Of a stretch of 64,000 nucleotides of DNA, positions 58,260 to 64,000 are shown one piece after another. The DNA comes from Malania oleifera (taxonomy: Eukaryota > Streptophyta > Magnoliopsida > Santalales > Ximeniaceae), in the NCBI RefSeq assembly GCF_029873635.1, contig NC_080423.1, forward strand, positions 94,831,191 to 94,895,190, given 5' to 3'. Made by a program: the position numbers and the translations under genes. How positions within the stretch are numbered: position 1 is the stretch's first letter; each line of letters starts with the position of its first letter. A model generated the notes under the pieces. The model searched no databases. It was given only the letters and a program-made list of their open reading frames with translations, and had not been told where the DNA came from.

Positions 58260-61200
58260 AAACATAAACTCGTACCAGTCCCCTTGGCAATATTTGCCTC
58301 GGTTGGGATCATCGTGTACACACGTGCTGGACCACCTCCACCTCAGGGTACGTGTTGGTTTCCCCGGATCTTACTCGGTGCAGGTGCATTGGGCAATAGT
58401 TGACGGAAATTCCTTGCAATATGCCCTGGTTTACCGCACCTATAGCAGCTAGGACCCCCAATTCGGCAGTCACCCCTATGCCTCCTATTACATATACAAC
58501 ATACAGGGTAAGATGAATTGTTGGCTTTGGTGCAACCCCAAGAGAGGGGGGGGGGGGTGAATTGGGTATTTAAAATTTTTCGTCTAGGTCTACTGGTTTT
58601 AACAACAGTATAACACAGACTAGGGTCATTCTATGCAATTTAGAAATTAAACATACACGTACAGAAAAGTAAGGTGCGAAAAAGTAAACAATACACGCGA
58701 TATGTTATCAGGGTTCGACCAAATTGCCTACGTCCCCGCCTTGACTAACAAGCACAAGGATTACCACTATAAGCTCACTTAACAGGTGGAGCGGCACCTA
58801 AACAACCAGGTCAATTAGCATAGGGCTGACTTCAACCTTTACAACGAGGTCAATTAACACAGGGCTGACCTCAACCTACACAATCCCTACCGGACTAGAT
58901 TACCGCCCTCTCAGGCCACGCCTAGAAAAACAACTGTAAGTTCACAATAAAATGGTACGGTGATTATACTTTCATGTAAAACAGATATGTACCCAATATG
59001 CACAGGTAATAATCAATTCACACCAAACATGTAGGATCTGTAAGCTCAGTGGTGTATGTGTGTAATCTACACTCAATATAATAATTATACTCAGTCAAGC
59101 ATACGAGTGTTCTAAATAAGTTGTATCTTTGAAACAAGCTAAATAAAATCTCAATAGCAAATCAGGGTTTCAAAGATGTTAATCAAGTATTCAAACTAAC
59201 TCAAAATATTTCCTTCAATGAAATAAGTACGCAAGTAGTTTGAAAAATATTTTAGCTTGTAGAAAATATTTTGCACAACAAAATCAAAGCTATGAGACAC
59301 TTGCAATGACAATGCAAATATCCTAAGCTTGCTAGTTTATCCCAACACAAGATTTATAATATTCAAATTAGTGGGATAAACTTAACTAAACTCCCCTAAA
59401 ATTAATCAATCAAACAAGAACAATGGGAGTATTAGCAATATCTAATAAACACAAGAACACTCAATAAACTCTCACAATATCAAGATGTATCAAGGGAATA
59501 ACTATTTGAAAGTATTTTGGGAAAAATAAGATTTTGAGATAGAGAATATTTTGGCTAATTATTTTGGTTAATCTCTATCTAATTTTTGCAAATGAAGGGG
59601 TATATATAGACATGAGAAGAATTATGACCGTTTGGAACATTAAGGGTATTATTAGGATTGTTTTAAAACATTTAGGAATAATTAACCCTATTTAAAAAAG
59701 TTAAATGCGGTAAAAAATCATGTCCAACCCGAGAGCACCGGTCGACCGAAGTAAGTTCGGTTGACTGAGTTGCTTGAAGTTTGGTCGACCAGACTTACAA
59801 GTCCAAGGGTAATTTTTCCTTTTTGCGTAATTTGGTCGACCAGAAGTTTTTGAATTAAATAGTTCGATTGACTGGACAGTTGAGTTCTCACACGTGGGAA
59901 CTCGGTTGACCAGGTGGTTGGTATGCAATTTTGGCACGGTCGACCAGATGGTTAAAGTGTTGACTTCTAGGGAGTTTGGTTGACTGGGTAAAAATGAACT
60001 AGACAAGTTTGGTCGACTGGACAGTGGTCAAATTGTTGACCTGACACTGGTTCAGTCGACCGAGAGATATTATACTGTGAAAGTTTGGTCAACCAAACAT
60101 TTATGTTCCAATCTCTTTGTATATAAACCCTATTCATATGATGATTAAATTTAGGAAGATAGGGACCTAGAGTCGTTCTAAGGTCTTTGAGCTTGTAGTT
60201 TCTACATGCATGAAATGCAGATTATTACATACCTTTTCTTAATTAAGATTACAGACCCAAATAGAAATTACAACAAACAAATTATAGTAAGGGTCTTTAG
60301 GGTCTTCATTTTCCTCCGGATCTCTGAGTGCCTTCATATAATATTGCCAAGATAAATCTGCACATCAACTCGGCAGACATTAAGTACCTGAGTATTTGTC
60401 ATAATCAAAACAGGGTATGACCCATAGGGTCAACATGAATCATCTTGATAACAAGGACAACCTCGATCTCTCATCCCCTGTCTCGGGCCCGCAGTATCCC
60501 TTTCTCTCTTCCACGTTCCCTGACTAGCCTCAGCTTGAAAATTGGGAGGTGCAGGTCTCTTTATCTGCTCTGACAGCTCTGTATTGCCCTGTAAGCTATT
60601 CTCTAGTACCGAAGCCTTATCCACCAATTCTGAGAAGTTCGGGACCTGGAACCCCACTACAAGCTCATAGATCTTTCATCTCAAACTTTTTTCGAACATT
60701 CTGGCCTTTCTTACCTCATTCGGGATCATAAATGGTGTGAAGCGAGACAACTCCACAAATTTCGCTGCATACTCCCCCACAGTAATATTTCCCTGGGTCA
60801 GATTGGTAAACTCCTCAACCTTTTCTTTCCTAAAAGACAAGGGAAAATACCTGTCAAAGAAAAGCTCCTTGAATCGTTCCCAAGTCAGTGCCACTTTCAC
60901 TAACCTCTATCCCTCTAGTAGTTTCATCGAAAGCGTCCTACGTTTCGCAGCACCTGTCATCTTAAACGCGACGTAACATACCTTCTGCTCATTTGTGCAG
61001 CCGAGTACTTCCATTATCTCCTTAATTTCCTGAACTAGTTCTCTACAGCCATTGGATCAGGTCCTTCCACAACACTCGAAGGGTTCAATCTCATGAACTC
61101 CTTGATGCTACAACCCTGGTCTACCGATGGGCAGTTCTGCTATCTAAGATCCTTCCTCATTTCTGCCTTGACCTGACGGGCTATACCCCTCAGTATCATG

Positions 61201-61290
61201 GAAGTATCAAAGTCCTCCTCACTAGATGCCTTCGACTCATAAGTTTTTTATCCAATACCTACATCCTTACCCCTAGGATCCATTCTGAAA
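58260..61290 (-). pseudogene. Gag-only gypsy element: decayed gag, copy 2, split by solo LTR
   Basis: On the minus strand it runs from MDPRGKD-type sequence near 61282 through the Gag domain at 60676-60900 ([33 protein letters not shown]...[12 protein letters not shown]) and the linker at 60430-60657. It is then interrupted by the solo LTR 58519-60435 and resumes with the zinc region CNRRHRGDC...CYRCGKPGHIARNF (58400-58500), whose last Cys is Phe. Better preserved than copy 1 but still with internal stops. Confidence 0.85.
58519..60435 (-). mobile_element. Solo family-A LTR inserted in gag
   Basis: It begins TGTTGGCTTTGG and ends GGGTCAACA with a perfect 5-bp duplication TGAAT (58514-58518 and 60436-60440). 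The uninterrupted homologous gag at about 54457 confirms the site. It is 1917 bp long. The palindrome array (59735-60090) uses the GGTCGACC variant. A G-run near 58546-58556 marks its start. Confidence 0.92.
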
Positions 61291-61618
61291 ATAGGATAGA
61301 AAAGAGTTAAGCATTCCATTATCATAACCTACTCAACACAATCATTAAACTAAAATCCAATATATGTCCAAATTCTCAACTTAAGGTCCAATCCCACAAC
61401 TCAGAAACGAAATCATCTAAGGTTTGCCATGGTTTTTCTAAAACCTTTGACTGCTTCAGAAAAATCACAGATTGTCGTCGACGTACTTCCGCCTCAAGGC
61501 TACAAGAAAAAATCCTATAATTCTTAACACCTAACCTACCCATTTCCAATCTTCATTGTGATCTGTTCCTATACTCTGGTATTAATCATCCCTAAGTCTG
61601 CAGAACCTAAGACCTATT

Positions 61619-61630
61619 GCTCTGATACCA
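61619..61630 (-). other. Primer binding site, copy 2
   Basis: The minus strand reads a perfect TGGTATCAGAGC, three bases from the LTR start at 61634. Confidence 0.9.
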
Positions 61631-61633
61631 TCT

Positions 61634-62238
61634 TGTGATGCCCCAAACCCGTCAAGTGGGGCCTGAGTGCCATGTGTTCCATTTACCTGTATTTGATACT
61701 ATAACATCAATTACGCAGCGGAAAAATAAACTAACATCCCTTATAACATACCAGAGTTCTATATATACATCCCAAAATAGTAATCTCCAACATCCAGTAT
61801 TTACAAATATATACATCTCAGAAAACTTAAATGAAGCCTAAAGAAAAAAATACATCAAAAGTCTATACCCTCTCTCTCTCTCACAAAAATGCTACGCCAG
61901 TCCCGAGCTTATTGAGTTCGATCACGCGGAGGTCCTGAAAAAGATGAAATTCATATCGGGTGAGACACATCTCAGTAAGACGGAATAGATTAATACCAGT
62001 GTGTGGCTATCATGAGGTTTGTGTACAAAATATAATCATCATTTACAAATTAATCCACAATTATGAAATTATTCTCTTTCCCTACTCACACACATGCAAC
62101 ATATTTTATTAACGAGAGTTTCCCAAGGATTGGGGTGATTACCCGCCCATACAAGTAGCACCCCTCTGCTCTGATACCTTGTGCAACCAGGTATGGCTAC
62201 AACTGATACTCATCAGGAAAGTTAACTTACTCAGTAAG
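61634..62238 (-). repeat. Third family-B LTR, interrupted
   Basis: It begins TGTGATGCCCCAAACCC and follows the middle LTR closely until 'ttactcagtaag', where another LTR begins at 62239. The remainder is presumably beyond the window. Confidence 0.85.
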
Positions 62239-64000
62239 TGTAACGACCCAAAAATTTTTAATGATTAAGTAATTAGGAAAATAATAGTTGGAATGGATAA
62301 ATAAGGAATAAAGGAGAAAAGGGAAAATTTTGTAAAATGGGAACAGTAGACCTCATCAACGAGTTTCATGTCCTCGTCGACGAGTGTTCAATTAAAAATC
62401 GTCGACAAAGTTCAGTTCCTCATCGACGAGAAGATCTCGAATGGGCAAATTTCAGATTTTAAGACTCGTCAACGAATGAATCTCCTAGTCGGCGAGGTCC
62501 CTTTTATGACTCGTCGACGAGGCCATGTGGCAAAATCGAGTATAAAAGGTCCAAGGAAGCTTCTTGGTGAAGGAAAAAAATTTTCCTCTGTTTGTTTCTA
62601 TCTCTAGACGCCCTCTTCCGACCTATATTCAGCTCAAATCAACGATCGGAGACCGCTATGGTGTTCTAGGGAAGATTTTCTACACATCTAGCAGAGCAGT
62701 TTTCTAAATTGGGTTTTTCGGAAAACGCTCCTAAGTTGAGGTAAGGGTTAGGAATCCCAGTTTTGGGGTTTAAAAGGTTTATTTAAGGTTTATAAGTTGA
62801 GAAAATGTAGAAATAGTAGTTTATTTGGGGTTTATTTAATTATACTAGGATTTTTGAACTAGGGTTTGGGTGAGCGTCACAGACATCTTCTGGGGATTCC
62901 TATTGGCGTAGTTCAAGAAAGTAGGTAAGGGGAAATATATATTAAATCAGATTTTTATGAATTAACTGGAAAATGAAATATGTTATGAATAAATATGTGT
63001 ATATGTATTTGTATGGGTTTAAAATGTCAACCGTTTAAATTATGTTTTCTGAGCCTAGGGCTGTTTTATTAGATATGTATGTGTGAAAATGAACTGATGA
63101 AAGTGAAAGATATTTTCAGAATAATTATGTAAGAAATGAAAAGTATATTTTTAGTATATGAATGTTAAATGTTGGTTGGCATATTTTATAGGATATATAT
63201 ATATATATATATATATGAATATTACTGCTGAATAGTGTCGCAAGAGTAAAATAGAATTTTGTGTGGAAGTATGGTATATGTATGAGATGCAGGATATACA
63301 GGAAATGAATTGAAATGAAAACATTATATGAAATATGCTGCATGTGAGTGTTAATGCAACCATGGAACCAAAAACAGCTGAAATATGTTGGGACAAACAC
63401 AAAAACAGTTGAAAGATATTGGGTAGTAGACTAGCTCATTTCTATGTGGACTAAGACAAAAACAATTAAAAGATGCTGGGACTAACACAAAAACAACTGA
63501 AAGATGCTGGATATATTATGAAATGAGAATGAGAATGAAATGGAAATGAAATATGAAATGTGAAATGTGAACAATGTGAAATGAGAAAAGTCACGTAAAG
63601 TGAAATGAAATGAAATGTAAAAGATGAAAATGTGAACAGTTGTGAAAGGTAGGATAAATGACAGATAGAATAATGTATTATGGTAGTATCATTATTTGTG
63701 CTTGTAGAACATGTTATGTTTAGGCGAGGTAAACTCTTTGCCCAAGGGCTTGCTGAGAAAGGCGAGTGCCCTAGTTAGTATCAGGTGTAGCAGTAGGCTG
63801 CATAACGTACTAGGGCACGGGGAAACTACTTGTATGGGCGGGTAGATTTCCCTATTCTTGGGAGTCTTAGTTGGTAAACTTTTGTATGAACTGTGTGAGT
63901 ACGAGATTACTTCTTCACCTGAGGGCTTACTGAGTAAGGTGAGTGCCCTGATATGCTTTAGTTGTGACCTTCGGGTTGCCTAAAGTATTAGAGTAGAGGG
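62239..64000 (+). mobile_element. Family-B-related LTR in coding orientation, running off the window
   Basis: It begins TGTAACGACCC. Its first ~300 bp are the reverse complement of the end of the solo LTR at 22955-25437, including a GTCGAC palindrome array at 62350-62530. Further blocks ('ctcctaagttgaggtaaggg', 'ctgctgagaaaggcgagtgc'-like text) continue antiparallel to that LTR up to 64000. It is inserted in the third LTR of the gag-only array, in the opposite orientation. The distal end and target duplication lie outside the window. Confidence 0.75.
63193..63217. repeat. Short TA microsatellite
   Basis: A (TA)n run of about 24 bases in the LTR, at the position where other family-B LTRs also carry TA runs. 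Confidence 0.85.

Larger units (their letters stand above)
53821..62238 (-). mobile_element. Tandem gag-only gypsy array: LTR-gag-LTR-gag-LTR
   Basis: Three family-B LTRs (53821-54076 truncated, 55653-58102, 61634-62238 interrupted) alternate with two ~1.6-kb interiors that each carry PPT, decayed gag and PBS in the same order on the minus strand. The middle LTR is shared. Neither interior contains pol. This is the structure produced by unequal recombination between LTRs of neighbouring or sister copies, in a TR-GAG-type non-autonomous family. Confidence 0.82.

Overview
This is a window of plant nuclear DNA, almost certainly from a eudicot. It is AT-rich, filled with nested plant LTR retrotransposons that use initiator-Met-tRNA primer sites (TGGTATCAGAGC type), and carries one spliced gene with GT..AG introns. 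The gene, at 46748-52461 on the plus strand, encodes a receptor-like cytoplasmic kinase of the RLCK-VII/PBL family. It has six exons and 426 residues and closely resembles Arabidopsis PBL8. I found no other intact gene; nearly everything else is repeat-derived. The species cannot be named from the sequence.

Layout. 1-819: AT-rich DNA and a MITE-like repeat. 820-16829: a minus-strand LTR element (family A, probably Ty1/copia) with two ~2 kb LTRs, PPT and PBS. Its interior and right LTR carry four further insertions: a solo LTR of its own family (itself split by a Ty3-type LTR), a truncated family-E LTR, and a solo family-E LTR. 16951-19358: a small minus-strand non-autonomous LTR element with three internal tandem arrays. 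19837-21901: solo family-A LTR. 22493-34602: a Ty3/gypsy (Del/Tekay-like) element on the minus strand with decayed gag and pol, no integrase, and a solo family-B LTR inside its left LTR. 34603-37682: repeat debris, including a Tat/Ogre-like LTR fragment and a copia LTR edge.

37683-45060: a decayed Ty1/copia pol, split by a 6.4-kb insertion (38544-44978) with a perfect AGTTA target duplication. One end of this insert is a gypsy gag-only (TR-GAG-like) LTR. The other end is a Cassandra TRIM carrying 5S rRNA sequence in its LTRs. A U6 snRNA-like sequence lies at the junction. This apparent three-part chimera is the most unusual object in the window.

45061-46747: gene-free upstream flank of the kinase. 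46748-52461: PBL8-like gene with a 3.4-kb third intron holding fold-back MITEs. 52848-53059: a SINE with a 20-bp target duplication, just downstream. 53821-62238: a tandem LTR-gag-LTR-gag-LTR array of the gag-only gypsy family, its second unit interrupted by a solo family-A LTR. 62239-64000: a related LTR in the opposite orientation that runs off the window.

Most insertions could be delimited to the base because LTR ends (TG..CA) and 5-bp target duplications are visible. Two unrelated LTR families (A and B) each carry arrays of short GTCGAC-centred palindromes, which may be the most interesting regulatory pattern here.
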